A DNA stretch of 33,525 nucleotides from SIG701 sp045577175 (GCA_045577175.1 JAZNHT010000055.1:1-33525), one strand, 5' to 3'. Shown: positions 9,882 to 17,970, counted from the stretch's first letter. A program made the numbers and translations. Notes: a model not told the origin generated them from the sequence alone.

Positions 9882-10737
9882 GGGTGCCCTCTTTCCTTTG
9901 TGAACGGACGATTTCCTCCATTTTGAGGACGCCGTTGATTTTGTGTACGGCACGGATGCCGTCCAGTGCGCCGAGGAGCTTCCGCACGGAAAACAGGATG
10001 CCGATGATTGTCTTATAGCGCGGATTGTAGGCGGTATTCAGCTTGCAGTACGCTTTGCGGTAGCCGAAAATGTCCTCGACGAAGGATTGGAAATTGGTTT
10101 CGTGCGATACGTTGCGCGCACCGTTGCATATGTAATGCCCGTCGGCGAGCAGCTCGCCGCAGTGCGTCAGCACGCTTGCGAGAATCGCCTGATTGACGGA
10201 CAGCTTTTCCGCCGCCGGATCGACCTTCAGAACGGAAAAGTCGAGGCATTTGCCCCGTTTTGTAACGATGGCGTAGCCGCAAAGCGTCTCCGTTTCCGCC
10301 GAAAACGCACCGAACACGGTGCAGTCCGCCTCCTTCGCCCATGCGTCCGCCGCCGTTTCCATCTCGGAAAGCGTGTGGTGCGGACGGTATTTTTTCGGAT
10401 ACGAAGCATACGCGGCAGTCTGTACGCGGAAGAGCTCCTCCGTGCACGTGCGCGGATCGATCGGCTTTACGGTGAAGTTTCTGAGTCCGTGATTGATGCG
10501 GTAGCGCTTTTTCGATTTCAGGCTGTTTATATCAAAGGGGGTATCCTTGATGATATACCACCACTCCGTCGGGTATCCGCAGTCAAAATCGCTCGTCCAT
10601 CTGGCGAGAACGGCGCCCTTCGGCGCGTCCTTCCACAGATCGCCGGAGGTGATCTTTGCGAGATCTGCCGTCTCGTGCGGCTGCACGTCGGGCAGAAACG
10701 CATGATTGTAGTATATCCATCCGGCTGTCTTTGACAT
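9874..10737 (-). CDS. GNAT-fold / FemAB-like acyltransferase of the glycopolymer operon
   Basis: This 287-residue cytoplasmic protein starts at the ATG at 10737, which shares one base with the preceding stop (TGATG). The N-terminal part (AVLARWTSDFDCGYPTEWWYIIKD, then KSKKRYRINHGLRNF) and the middle (TVFGAFSAETETLCGYAIVTKRGKCLDFSVLKVDP) resemble GNAT-fold proteins of the FemAB-like group found in polysaccharide loci. No exact family could be assigned. By context it may acylate or aminoacylate a sugar of the surface polymer. A hydrolase role is not supported. The family call is moderate; the gene itself is secure because of its coding overlaps on both sides. Confidence 0.75.
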   Translation of the reverse strand: MSKTAGWIYYNHAFLPDVQPHETADLAKITSGDLWKDAPKGAVLARWTSDFDCGYPTEWWYIIKDTPFDINSLKSKKRYRINHGLRNFTVKPIDPRTCTEELFRVQTAAYASYPKKYRPHHTLSEMETAADAWAKEADCTVFGAFSAETETLCGYAIVTKRGKCLDFSVLKVDPAAEKLSVNQAILASVLTHCGELLADGHYICNGARNVSHETNFQSFVEDIFGYRKAYCKLNTAYNPRYKTIIGILFSVRKLLGALDGIRAVHKINGVLKMEEIVRSQRKEGTHE

Positions 10738-11255
10738 CACTGCTTCTCCTGTACGTATTTTTTGAAAATAGGGGTTCGCCTTACGCTTCCGCACCGTGTG
10801 AATCCGGCTTTTTCGATACCGCCGATTGAGGGAGCGTTCGTGCTTTTCACGATCATGTAAAAGCACGCGCCCTCGTATTCCGTTTGTGCGGTGATGTGAC
10901 CGAGCACGTACCGATACGCACCGCGTCTGCGGTAATCGGCGGAGGTTGCACACGGTCCGATTTCGTAATCTCCTTTTCGGAGAAACGGGAATTTGGTGCA
11001 TTTCGGCACCACAAACGAGGAGTGCACGACATCTCCGCCGTGGCACAGAAAGAAAATTTTGCATCTGCCTGCGGTGATAAACCAGAAATACAGGCGTCCG
11101 AGCCTTTGACGGAGGGAGAGCTTCTCGCCGTCCAGCCTCAGCTTCCGCGGTGTGGGGCGGAGCGTGCGGAGCTCGCACGAGGAGAGAAATTCGTCCGTTT
11201 CGGTCTCCCCGACCGCAGTAAACGGTTTTTTGTAAAGGTATCTCGTTTCTTCCAT
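10737..11255 (-). CDS. GNAT family N-acetyltransferase (glycopolymer operon)
   Basis: A 172-residue protein with a recognisable GNAT core in its second half: the acetyl-CoA-binding segment is EIGPCATSADYRRRGAYRYV (about 98-117), followed by IVKSTNAPSIGGIEKAGF, the usual neighbour of the GNAT C-terminus. The first half is rich in basic residues and hydrophobic patches. The gene starts 2 bp after the sugar transferase stop and ends in a 1-bp overlap with the next gene. In bacterial glycan operons such enzymes N-acetylate amino-sugar nucleotides, but here this is inferred from position only. Confidence 0.82.
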   Translation of the reverse strand: MEETRYLYKKPFTAVGETETDEFLSSCELRTLRPTPRKLRLDGEKLSLRQRLGRLYFWFITAGRCKIFFLCHGGDVVHSSFVVPKCTKFPFLRKGDYEIGPCATSADYRRRGAYRYVLGHITAQTEYEGACFYMIVKSTNAPSIGGIEKAGFTRCGSVRRTPIFKKYVQEKQ

Positions 11256-11257
11256 GG

Positions 11258-11956
11258 TTATCGGTCGCGGATCAGGTCAATCGCCTCGTTCTGCTTTTGC
11301 AGATATGCTTCGAAATCGACCAGCTCCTTTTCCAAAAGGTAGTCGCCGAAATCGAGCGCGGTCGCTCGTCCGTCCTCGCTGATGCCCTCCTTGCGGAAGA
11401 CCTTGACCGCCGTTTTTGCGAGGATTTTCACATCCCCCCAAAACGTGATGCTGTCTATGTATTTCAGATCGTATGCGAATTTCTGCTCCCAGCTCATGTT
11501 GTTGCGCCCGTTGCACTGGGCAAGCCCCGTGAGCCCGGGGAGGACGGAGTGCCGCCTGCGCTGTGCGTCCGTCATGAACACCATATCGCGCACAAGCTGC
11601 GGTCGCGGTCCGACGAGGGACATATCTCCCTTGAGGATATTGATAAGCTCGGGCAGCTCATCGACAGAGGACGCTCTGAGCCATTCGCCGTACTTGTTCA
11701 GCCGCTCATCGTCGGGCAGAAGATTGCCGTGCGCGTCCCGTTTGTCCGTCATGGAACGGAATTTGATGAGCAAAAAGATTTTTTCCTTGCCCGTTTTCGG
11801 ATCGATCTTGCCCGGGCGCGGCTGGAGAAAGAACGGGCAGCCCCGCATCAGAATCGCACCGATTGCGGTGAAAATCAGAAGAACGGGAGAGAGCACGATC
11901 AGTCCGATGAACGACAGGACAATATCGAACATTCGTTTCACAAATTTTTCGTACAT
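11258..11956 (-). CDS. Undecaprenyl-phosphate sugar phosphotransferase (bacterial sugar transferase family)
   Basis: At 232 residues this matches the short, single-domain form of the family (PglC/WcaJ catalytic domain, PF02397). It has one N-terminal hydrophobic segment (about 8-36), the KFRSM motif, DELPELINILKGDMSLVGPR and PGLTGLAQ. Members attach a sugar-1-phosphate from a UDP-sugar to undecaprenyl phosphate at the inner face of the membrane, the committed first step of capsule, exopolysaccharide or glycan assembly. It is the first gene of its operon, with an AGGAG site 8 nt before the ATG and a promoter about 190 nt upstream. The C-terminal 50 residues are more variable and acidic, as in relatives. 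Confidence 0.94.
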   Translation of the reverse strand: MYEKFVKRMFDIVLSFIGLIVLSPVLLIFTAIGAILMRGCPFFLQPRPGKIDPKTGKEKIFLLIKFRSMTDKRDAHGNLLPDDERLNKYGEWLRASSVDELPELINILKGDMSLVGPRPQLVRDMVFMTDAQRRRHSVLPGLTGLAQCNGRNNMSWEQKFAYDLKYIDSITFWGDVKILAKTAVKVFRKEGISEDGRATALDFGDYLLEKELVDFEAYLQKQNEAIDLIRDR

Positions 11957-11980
11957 AAATGCAGCTCCTGTAATGTAAAT

Positions 11981-11997
11981 GCTCCGCTTCGCGGAGT
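11981..11997 (-). promoter_or_regulatory. Hairpin in the glycopolymer operon leader
   Basis: A 6-bp GC-rich stem (CTCCGC/GCGGAG) with a 3-nt loop, extendable by a G-T pair, sits about 10 nt before the AGGAG site of the sugar transferase gene. It lies within a leader of about 180 nt. It could affect ribosome access or RNA stability. No known riboswitch or T-box was recognised in this leader. Confidence 0.4.
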
Positions 11998-12143
11998 GGG
12001 AGGGGCTTGCGTAATTTTTGCAAAAAAGGTCGAAAATACCCGCAGAAAAGGAGCGCAGAGGGCAGCCTTGCTTCGTGCGGGACGGATTCGGTTAATGTGT
12101 GATAACCATTCGACAGTTATGACCGTAGCGATTATACAGTATA

Positions 12144-12172
12144 ATTATAGCATATATAATGAAGAAAATCAA
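12144..12172 (-). promoter_or_regulatory. SigA-type promoter of the glycopolymer operon
   Basis: On the minus strand TTGATT (12172-12167) and a perfect TATAAT (12149-12144) are separated by 17 bp. Transcription would start near 12137 and give a leader of about 180 nt before the sugar transferase ATG. The surrounding DNA is AT-rich, unlike the neighbouring genes. Confidence 0.8.
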
Positions 12173-12263
12173 TAGTCGGAGGCGAAAAGCATACGCTTGG
12201 TCGTACTTTTTATACGACAAACGCTACACGGTGCGGAATGTGCCGGATTTTTTGCATAAAGCC

Positions 12264-12292
12264 TTGATTCGGCGGAGAAAATCCAGTATAAT
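12264..12292 (+). promoter_or_regulatory. SigA-type promoter of the DUF2156-GNAT operon
   Basis: TTGATT (12264-12269), a 17-bp spacer and TATAAT (12287-12292) lie 30 bp before the ATG at 12323. The two hexamers and the spacer length are the same as in the divergent promoter at 12144-12172. The stretch between the two promoters shows no gene. Confidence 0.82.
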
Positions 12293-12322
12293 CAATCCAT
12301 ACGGTGTGAAGAAGGTGTACAG

Positions 12323-13258
12323 ATGATTGAGACAAAATTGCCCTGCGCGATCGCGTACTCACCGATCACGGCAGAGGATAAAGCGCGCTTTGAGGCGTAT
12401 CTCTTTGCCGAGGAGGGACGCGGATGCGAATTTTCCTTTGCGAATTTGTACCTCTGGGGCGATCAGCGCTTTTCGGAGATGCACGGGCATCTCGTGCTTT
12501 TTTCAAAATTCGGGAAGCGGACGGTGTATCCGTATCCGCTCGGCACAGGGAGCAAAAAAGAGGTGCTGGACGCCATCCTTGCCGACGCGCACGCACGCGG
12601 CATCCGCTGCCTTATCACGGGCATATCCCCTGCGGCGAAGGCGGAAATCGAGCTCTTGTACCCCGATCGGTTCCGCTTCACAAGCGATACGGGGACGTTT
12701 GATTACGTCTATGCGATCAACGATCTTGCCGATCTGCCGGGGAAGAAATACCACGCAAAGCGAAACCACCTCGCGCGCTTTGCCGAGGCGTATCCGAACG
12801 CGCGCACCGAGGTGCTGACGGAAGAAAATCTGCCTGCGGCGGCTGAGATGCTGGCAGAGTGGTACGCGGAGCGGACAGTGGAGGATCCGCACGCGGATTT
12901 TGCCTTGGAAAGGGCGGCGGCAGAGCGTGCGCTCTGCGAGCGCGAGGCACTCGCTCTGGAGGGGATGATACTCCGCGACGGGGAGGACGTGCTCGCCGTC
13001 ACAATCGGAAGCCGCATGTCGGCGGATACGTTCGACGTCCATTTTGAAAAGGCACGCCGCGGCGTGCAGGGCGCGTATGCCGAAATCAACCGCGCGTTTG
13101 CGCGGTATATCCGCGAGAAATATCCGTCCGTGCGGTATCTGAACCGCGAGGAGGACATGGGTATCGAGGGACTGAGGCAGGCGAAGCGGAGCTATCATCC
13201 GCTTTGGCAGATTGAAAAATTCCGTGCGGAATACGTGGGGGGAGACAATGCGGATTGA
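12323..13258 (+). CDS. DUF2156 domain protein (LPG-synthase C-terminal-like, GNAT fold)
   Basis: The 311-residue protein fits the free-standing DUF2156 family, related to the soluble catalytic domain of lysyl-phosphatidylglycerol synthase (MprF). Supporting segments are FANLYLWG near residue 41, KKYHAKRNHLARF (about 140-152) and the C-terminal NREEDMGIEGLRQAKRSYHP. These are duplicated GNAT-fold proteins. MprF domains move amino acids from aminoacyl-tRNA to lipids, but free-standing members have unproven substrates. It has no membrane segments, so it is cytoplasmic or peripheral. It starts from a GAAGG site 7 nt before the ATG, heads a two-gene operon and overlaps the next gene by 11 bp. Confidence 0.88.
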   Translation: MIETKLPCAIAYSPITAEDKARFEAYLFAEEGRGCEFSFANLYLWGDQRFSEMHGHLVLFSKFGKRTVYPYPLGTGSKKEVLDAILADAHARGIRCLITGISPAAKAEIELLYPDRFRFTSDTGTFDYVYAINDLADLPGKKYHAKRNHLARFAEAYPNARTEVLTEENLPAAAEMLAEWYAERTVEDPHADFALERAAAERALCEREALALEGMILRDGEDVLAVTIGSRMSADTFDVHFEKARRGVQGAYAEINRAFARYIREKYPSVRYLNREEDMGIEGLRQAKRSYHPLWQIEKFRAEYVGGDNAD

Positions 13259-14009
13259 TTACCCGAGGCCGGAGGATGCACCGGCGCGCAGGCGGCTGTG
13301 GCAAGAGGCGTTTGGCGACACGGATGCGTTTCTCGATCTGTTTGAACGGACGGCGTTCTCTTCGGACAGATGCCTCTGCCTGTACGAGGGAGGTGCGCTT
13401 GCCGCCGCGCTGTATTGGTTCGACTGTACGGTGCGCGATCGTGCGTGTGCGTATGTGTACGCAGTCGCCGTGGCGGAAAATTTTCGCGGTCGCGGATACT
13501 GCCGCGCACTGATGGAGGAGGCGCACAAGCGACTCGCCGCGCGCGGATATGCGTGGGCTGTGCTCGTGCCGGGGGATGACGGCTTATTTGGATTATATCA
13601 CAAGCTGGGGTACCGCCCGTTCGGCGGCGTCCGCGAGGTAACCTGTACCGCCGCGGCGGAGGGGATTTCGCTTCGGGAAATCGGAGCGGAGGCGTATGCG
13701 GCGGCACGCAGGCGGTATCTGCCCGACAGTGCCGTTTTGCAGGAGGGGGAGAATCTGCGCTTTCTGGCTGCGCAGGCATCGCTTTACGAAGGAGACGGAT
13801 TTGTCCTTGCGGCAAGGCGTGACGGGGATGCTCTCACTGCGGCGGAGCTTTGCGGAGATGTTTCTCTTGCGCCGCGGATCGTCCGTGCGCTCGGATGCCG
13901 CACGGGGTGCTTTCGTTCTCCGGGGGCGGAGAAGCCGTTTGCCATGTGCCGTCCGCTTACGGATGAAAATCCGGTGCCGCCCGTGTATTTCGGGCTCGCT
14001 TTCGACTGA
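13248..14009 (+). CDS. GNAT family N-acetyltransferase (two-domain, Eis-like)
   Basis: A 253-residue protein starting at the ATG at 13248, preceded by GGGGGAG. The longer frame from 13212 was rejected because it lies inside the upstream gene. The GNAT core is YVYAVAVAENFRGRGYCRAL (about 73-92), with the pyrophosphate-binding pattern RGRGYC, followed by GLYHKLGYRPFGG. A further domain of about 120 residues after the core suggests the Eis/SCP2-like class of small GNATs. The substrate is unknown. It is translationally coupled to the DUF2156 gene and the two probably work on the same process. A strong terminator follows 17 bp after the stop. Confidence 0.88.
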   Translation: MRIDYPRPEDAPARRRLWQEAFGDTDAFLDLFERTAFSSDRCLCLYEGGALAAALYWFDCTVRDRACAYVYAVAVAENFRGRGYCRALMEEAHKRLAARGYAWAVLVPGDDGLFGLYHKLGYRPFGGVREVTCTAAAEGISLREIGAEAYAAARRRYLPDSAVLQEGENLRFLAAQASLYEGDGFVLAARRDGDALTAAELCGDVSLAPRIVRALGCRTGCFRSPGAEKPFAMCRPLTDENPVPPVYFGLAFD

Positions 14010-14026
14010 CCGAATTTACAAAATAT

Positions 14027-14060
14027 AAAAAGCCCCGCCGAAGCGGAGCTTTTTCTTTTT
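14027..14060. terminator. Bidirectional intrinsic terminator between convergent genes
   Basis: A 12-bp stem with one mismatch (14027-14038 pairs with 14043-14054, loop CGAA) has a GC-rich core flanked by A5 on the left and T-rich sequence on the right. It can end transcription both from the GNAT gene (plus) and from the lipid kinase gene (minus). Confidence 0.9.
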
Positions 14061-14069
14061 TATTCCGTT

Positions 14070-15008
14070 TTATTCCGTTTTCATCGGAACGTAGCGGATC
14101 GCGGCAGGCACGATCTCCGCGCGGACGCCCGTGGCAGGGACGATCTCGCCGTCAAGGCAGACGCGCTCGATGCCGGAGAAGGTGACGCGGTCACACCGGC
14201 GGTACTCAATATACGGTGCGAAATTCGGATACGGCGTCCACGTTTCGGCATTGACGTGCGTTCCCTTGCGGTACGAGCCGACGAGAGAGATAAACCGCGC
14301 GCGGGACATGCCGCGTGCGAGGATTACGTCCATTTTTCCGTCGGTGGGCGATGCCGCGGCGACTGCCTTGAATCCGCCGCCGTAAAACGGCAGATTCCCC
14401 ATCGCGCAGAGGAGGAAATCGCCCGACACGGTCTCCTCGGCAACGGTGCGTCCGTCGGCGTACACGACGCCGCCGAAGCGGACGTCGGCGGAAAACGTTT
14501 TCTTTTTGACAAGCTCGGTTGCGACGCCGCAGATATAGGAAAGTCCGTTATTCAAAAAACGTTTGCGGCGGAGAGCTTCCGTGGCGGCGACCACGTTGCA
14601 GTCAAAGCCGACATTGGACACGTTGAGCGAATAGCGTCCGTTGACGCGGAGCAGATCGAGCGCGATGCTGTCCTCCCCGTCGGGGATTTTGATTCCCGAG
14701 ATTCCGCGGTGGAAATCGTTGCCGGAGCCGCACGGGACAACGGTGAGTCCGGCACTCTCCCCTGCGCCGACGCGCATGATCCCGTCAACGGCTTCGCCTG
14801 CGGTACCGTCTCCGCCGTACACGACGAAATGCGTATGCGGATCGGTGAGGCACGCGGAGGCGATAAATTCGGCGCACTCCCCGACGCCCTCCGTCATATG
14901 GAGGAAATCGGCGTGGTTTTCCTCGGCGGCGGCACGCGCCCGATCGAGGAATTTGCCCTGTCCGGCGGCAGGATTGACGACGTAGACGAGACGGCGTGTT
15001 TCGGTCAT
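14070..15008 (-). CDS. Diacylglycerol kinase-family lipid kinase
   Basis: The 312-residue protein has the DAGK catalytic domain: NPAAGQGK at 12-19, the nucleotide-binding GGDGT at 65-69 and PCGSGNDFHRG about 90-100. A C-terminal domain of the YegS/DgkB type follows (VCLDGEIVPATG near the end). These soluble or membrane-associated kinases phosphorylate diacylglycerol or related lipids. In Gram-positive bacteria DgkB recycles diacylglycerol released during lipoteichoic acid synthesis. A diacylglycerol glucosyltransferase gene lies 2 kb away (16820), so both may handle the same lipid pool, which is an inference. The ATG is preceded by AAAGGAG. The mosaic element A lies directly upstream, and no clear SigA promoter was found in between. 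Confidence 0.92.
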   Translation of the reverse strand: MTETRRLVYVVNPAAGQGKFLDRARAAAEENHADFLHMTEGVGECAEFIASACLTDPHTHFVVYGGDGTAGEAVDGIMRVGAGESAGLTVVPCGSGNDFHRGISGIKIPDGEDSIALDLLRVNGRYSLNVSNVGFDCNVVAATEALRRKRFLNNGLSYICGVATELVKKKTFSADVRFGGVVYADGRTVAEETVSGDFLLCAMGNLPFYGGGFKAVAAASPTDGKMDVILARGMSRARFISLVGSYRKGTHVNAETWTPYPNFAPYIEYRRCDRVTFSGIERVCLDGEIVPATGVRAEIVPAAIRYVPMKTE

Positions 15009-15044
15009 GGGAGGGGTTCTCCTTTTTTGTTTTTTCTATCTTAA

Positions 15045-15582
15045 TCTACTATCTGCAAACGTGGGGAGACATTTTTACGCAGGAGGTGTGTAGCGCGGCA
15101 CACCTCCTGCACCACCGCCACGGTCAAGGGGAGGCTCTGCCTCCCCCGACACCCCCACCGTGATAGCGTTCTTTCAGCGAAACATAAGCCAACGTACCAC
15201 TTTCGCTTCAGCTTTAGAGGAGAGTCATGATCGATTTTTTGTGCTAACATAGCATAAACGCTATCGCAAAAGACGCGCTTTGCGCGAGGGATTGGTGGGG
15301 ATTTATACGTGCGATTTTTGAACGCAAGCAATATGCGGAGATGAAGTTTTGGCACGGGAGTACGTAGCGCAATTTTGCAATCTCTCCGTCAGCGATGGCA
15401 GGTGGGAGATTCAAAACGCAACAGTTTCGCTTTAGTTAAAGTGGTAGGTGTGATACAGTTACCGCTGAACCCCGGGAGGGGAGTTCCAAGAGGGGAGGGT
15501 CTTTCCCCTCCCCTCTTTGGCGCGGAGGTGGTGTGGAGGCGTTCCACGTTTAACGCCTCCACTGCTACTATCGTAAAGTTAC
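15045..15582. repeat. Mosaic palindromic intergenic element, copy A
   Basis: This gene-free stretch holds no credible ORF but is dense in hairpins. The left end has TACTATCTGCAAACGTGGGG and hairpin 15079-15110 (12-bp stem, 8-nt loop). A second hairpin follows at 15120-15162, then the inner inverted repeat beginning at 15190. The core, to about 15450, includes the hairpin CGCGC/GCGCG at 15274-15286. The right end has the mirror-image inner repeat, a long stem based on AGAGGGGAGGG, the hairpin 15533-15562 and the end motif CGTAAAGTTAC. The right end, reverse-complemented, matches the left ends of copies B and C over more than 100 bp. It lies between kdgK (stop side) and the lipid kinase gene (start side). 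Confidence 0.85.
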
Positions 15583-15592
15583 TTCAGGGGTG

Positions 15593-15656
15593 CAGGGGTA
15601 AAGCCCCGCACCGTTTCTTCGTGCAGAGATGCCCTCTTACGAGATCATCTCTGCAC
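15593..15656 (-). terminator. Tandem hairpins after the kdgK-like gene
   Basis: Two stems follow or overlap the stop codon: GTGCAGAGATG (15621-15631) pairs perfectly with 15646-15656, and GGTGC...GGGG pairs with CCCC...GCACC around 15593-15612. No U-tract follows on the minus strand, so these may protect or process the 3' end rather than act as a classical terminator. They abut copy A of the mosaic element. Confidence 0.45.
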
Positions 15657-16670
15657 TCTTCCGCTTCCGCCGCCCTTCACGAGCGCATCCACCTCAGCGG
15701 CGGTGACGTGATTGTAGTCACCCTCAATCGTGTGCTTCAAAGCAGACGCCGCCGTTGCAAATTCAATAATCTCCTGCGGGGCACGTCCCGAAAGCGTCGC
15801 GTAAATCAAGCCGCCGCCGAAGGAGTCGCCGCCGCCGACACGATCCACAATGTGCAGATTGTAGCTCTGCGAGAAGCAGTATTCACCCGTTTTTGCGTCG
15901 TACAGCATGGCTGCCCAGATATTGTCGTTTGCCGAGATCGACGTGCGCAGAGTGATCGCCACCTTCTCACAGCCGAAGCGATCGGAAAGCTGACGCGCGA
16001 CGCTCTTGTACGCCTCGTGATCCAATTTACCCGAATCCACATCCGTGTTCTCCGCACGGATGCCGAACACCTTGTCCGCATCCTCCTCGTTCGCGATGCA
16101 CACGTCCACGAGGTGCATGAGGGAGTCCATGACGCGACCTGCCTCCTCCGTGCTCCACAGATTCTTTCTGTAGTTGAGGTCACAGCTCGTTTTGATTCCC
16201 TTTTTGCGGCACGCCGTCAGTGCGTCCATGCAGATTTCGGGCAATTCTCCGCCCAAGGCAGGGGTGATTCCCGTGAAGTGGAACCAATCCGCGCCGTCGA
16301 GGATAACGTCCCAGTCAAAATCCTCGCGCTTTGCGAGTGCAATCGACGAGCCTGCGCGGTCATAGACGACCTTCGACGGGCGGCAGGACGCGCCCTTTTC
16401 GCAGTAGTAGATGCCGAGGCGCGGTCCTCCGCGGACAATTTTGCCCGTATCGACTCCGAAGCGGCGGAGCGAATTGAGCGCGGACTGACCGATCGGATTG
16501 TCGGGCAGCTTTGTAACAAAAGCGGAATCCATGCCGTAATTGGCAAGCGAGACGGACACATTCGCCTCACCGCCGCCGTAGACGACCTCAAATTTGTCCG
16601 CCTGCACAAAGCGGAGGTAATTCTCCGGTGCGAGGCGCAGCATGATCTCTCCGAAGCAAACTGTTTTCAT
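15645..16670 (-). CDS. kdgK: 2-keto-3-deoxygluconate kinase (PfkB family)
   Basis: A 341-residue ribokinase/PfkB-fold sugar kinase. The start at 16670 (MKTVCFGEIMLRL, AAAGGAG upstream) was chosen over the longer frame because it matches the family N-terminus. Motif YGGGEANVSVSLANYG (about 32-47) is the sugar-binding first signature, and DRVGGGDSFGGG near the C-terminus carries the catalytic Asp. KdgK makes 2-keto-3-deoxy-6-phosphogluconate from KDG in hexuronate and pectin breakdown, and the overall sequence fits this subgroup. A fructokinase or other PfkB specificity cannot be ruled out. It is transcribed divergently from the glucosyltransferase gene through back-to-back promoters. No other KDG-pathway gene is adjacent; the LarA-like gene at 29557 could be linked only by speculation. 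Confidence 0.85.
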   Translation of the reverse strand: MKTVCFGEIMLRLAPENYLRFVQADKFEVVYGGGEANVSVSLANYGMDSAFVTKLPDNPIGQSALNSLRRFGVDTGKIVRGGPRLGIYYCEKGASCRPSKVVYDRAGSSIALAKREDFDWDVILDGADWFHFTGITPALGGELPEICMDALTACRKKGIKTSCDLNYRKNLWSTEEAGRVMDSLMHLVDVCIANEEDADKVFGIRAENTDVDSGKLDHEAYKSVARQLSDRFGCEKVAITLRTSISANDNIWAAMLYDAKTGEYCFSQSYNLHIVDRVGGGDSFGGGLIYATLSGRAPQEIIEFATAASALKHTIEGDYNHVTAAEVDALVKGGGSGRVQR

Positions 16671-16715
16671 GGTATGTATGACTCCTTTTGGATAGTGTAA
16701 AAATTTTACGAGATT

Positions 16716-16744
16716 ATTATACTGCGCCGCGCGCCGATTGTCAA
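16716..16744 (-). promoter_or_regulatory. Consensus SigA promoter of kdgK
   Basis: Perfect TTGACA (16744-16739), 17-bp spacer and perfect TATAAT (16721-16716) on the minus strand, 46 bp before the ATG. Its -35 box forms half of an inverted repeat with the -35 box of the divergent promoter. Confidence 0.9.
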
Positions 16745-16764
16745 GAGATACAACCGCTTGACAA
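16739..16764. promoter_or_regulatory. Inverted repeat spanning both divergent -35 boxes (putative operator)
   Basis: TTGTCAAG (16739-16746) and CTTGACAA (16757-16764) form a perfect 8-bp inverted repeat with a 10-bp spacer. Both arms contain a consensus -35 hexamer, so the symmetry may simply follow from two consensus promoters. A shared regulator site is also possible. Confidence 0.45.
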
Positions 16765-16786
16765 CGATTTGCAAAAAGGGTATAAT
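16758..16786 (+). promoter_or_regulatory. Consensus SigA promoter of the glucosyltransferase gene
   Basis: Perfect TTGACA (16758-16763), 17-bp spacer and perfect TATAAT (16781-16786), 33 bp before the ATG at 16820. This predicts strong, probably constitutive transcription. Confidence 0.92.
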
Positions 16787-16819
16787 GAGAATACAAATTT
16801 ATCCCCAAAGGATGCTTTT

Positions 16820-17941
16820 ATGAAAATCCTGATTTTGTCACTCACGGTGGGCGGCGGTCACAACTCTGCCGCAAACGCCCTGAAAGAAGCGTTCCTCGCC
16901 GCCGGTGCGGCGTGCGAAACGCTCGATACATTCGGTTACATGTCCCAAGGCTTTGCCGATTCTTTGAACAAAAGCTATCTGTTTGTCTCGGGAAAGATGG
17001 GACGTGCCTTCGGTCTCGGCTACCACACGGCGGAGAAGCGCAAGCCCTTCCAGATCGCGCAGAAAACCCCCGCGCAGATCACGGGTATGCCGCTTGCGAA
17101 GGACATCCTCCGTTACATATCCACCTATCAGCCGGATGTGATCCTCTTCACGCACTGCTTTGCCGGCATTGTTTTGCATCTGCTCAAAAAAGAGGGCAAG
17201 ATTGACATTCCCACCGTCGGTATTCTGACCGATTTCGTTTTCCACCCGTACTGGGAGGACTGCACTGCGAACGATTACGTCGTGATCCCCTCTCCCGATC
17301 TCAGCTTCCAGGGGCACCGCAAGGGCTTTACCGATTCCCAGCTTCTGCCCCTCGGTATTCCCGTATCGCCGCGCTTTGCGCAGAGTATGCCGAAGGAAAA
17401 GGCACGCGAAAGCCTCGGACTTTCGCCCGACGCGCCGACCGTTCTGCTTATGGGCGGCAGCATGGGGCACGGCAAAATGACCGACTCCTTATCCGCGCTC
17501 GATTCTCTTCCGCTGGGGGAGGATTACCAGATCATTGTCGTATGCGGATCGAACAAAAAGATGCTTGCGGACATTGAAAAAACAGAGACGAAGCACCGCG
17601 TACTGAAGCTCGGCTTTGCGGACAACGTGGACAGGCTGATGGATGCCTCCGACGTGATCGTGACGAAGCCGGGCGGACTTACGACGTCGGAGGCGCTCGC
17701 GAAGCGGCTGCCGATGGTGATTGTAAATCCGATCCCGGGGCAGGAGTCGCGCAACACGGAATTTCTCCTGAACAGCGGCACCGCCGTAGCGACCACCGAC
17801 GTCTGCGGCGCGGAGGAGCTTGTGTACCGGCTTCTCTCCTCGCCTGCGCGCCGTGAGGCGATGCTCTCCTGCATTGACAAGCTCCGCCGACCGAACTCGA
17901 CGGCGGATATTTGCGAATTTGTCATGAATCTGAAAAAATAA
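16820..17941 (+). CDS. Diacylglycerol glucosyltransferase / MGDG synthase-like (UgtP family)
   Basis: A 373-residue GT-B enzyme with an N-terminal MGDG-synthase domain (LSLTVGGGHNSAANALKEAF, residues 6-25) and a C-terminal GT28/MurG-like donor domain (LLMGGSMGHG, then KPGGLTTSEALAKRLPMVI, then PGQESRN). Relatives such as B. subtilis UgtP transfer glucose from UDP-glucose to diacylglycerol, giving membrane glycolipids and the anchor of lipoteichoic acid. Processivity and the exact sugar cannot be told. The start at 16820 with AAAGGA upstream gives the family N-terminus; the longer frame from 16688 would cross the promoter. It is a single gene between a consensus promoter and a strong terminator. 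The product is peripheral to the membrane. Confidence 0.9.
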   Translation: MKILILSLTVGGGHNSAANALKEAFLAAGAACETLDTFGYMSQGFADSLNKSYLFVSGKMGRAFGLGYHTAEKRKPFQIAQKTPAQITGMPLAKDILRYISTYQPDVILFTHCFAGIVLHLLKKEGKIDIPTVGILTDFVFHPYWEDCTANDYVVIPSPDLSFQGHRKGFTDSQLLPLGIPVSPRFAQSMPKEKARESLGLSPDAPTVLLMGGSMGHGKMTDSLSALDSLPLGEDYQIIVVCGSNKKMLADIEKTETKHRVLKLGFADNVDRLMDASDVIVTKPGGLTTSEALAKRLPMVIVNPIPGQESRNTEFLLNSGTAVATTDVCGAEELVYRLLSSPARREAMLSCIDKLRRPNSTADICEFVMNLKK

Positions 17942-17970
17942 CGGCAGTCGCCCGACTTTCCGTTATCAAT

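Noticed and set aside
8164..9926. Long plus-strand frames opposite the licD-like and glycosyltransferase genes
   Set aside because: Arg/His-rich shadow translations without motifs; the minus-strand products carry clear LicD and GT2 signatures.
11957..12322. Riboswitch or T-box in the divergent region
   Set aside because: Only a short hairpin and two promoters are visible; no conserved riboswitch or T-box motif was recognised.
15375..16700. 441-codon plus-strand frame
   Set aside because: It starts inside repeat element A and is antisense to kdgK; composition is typical of a shadow frame.
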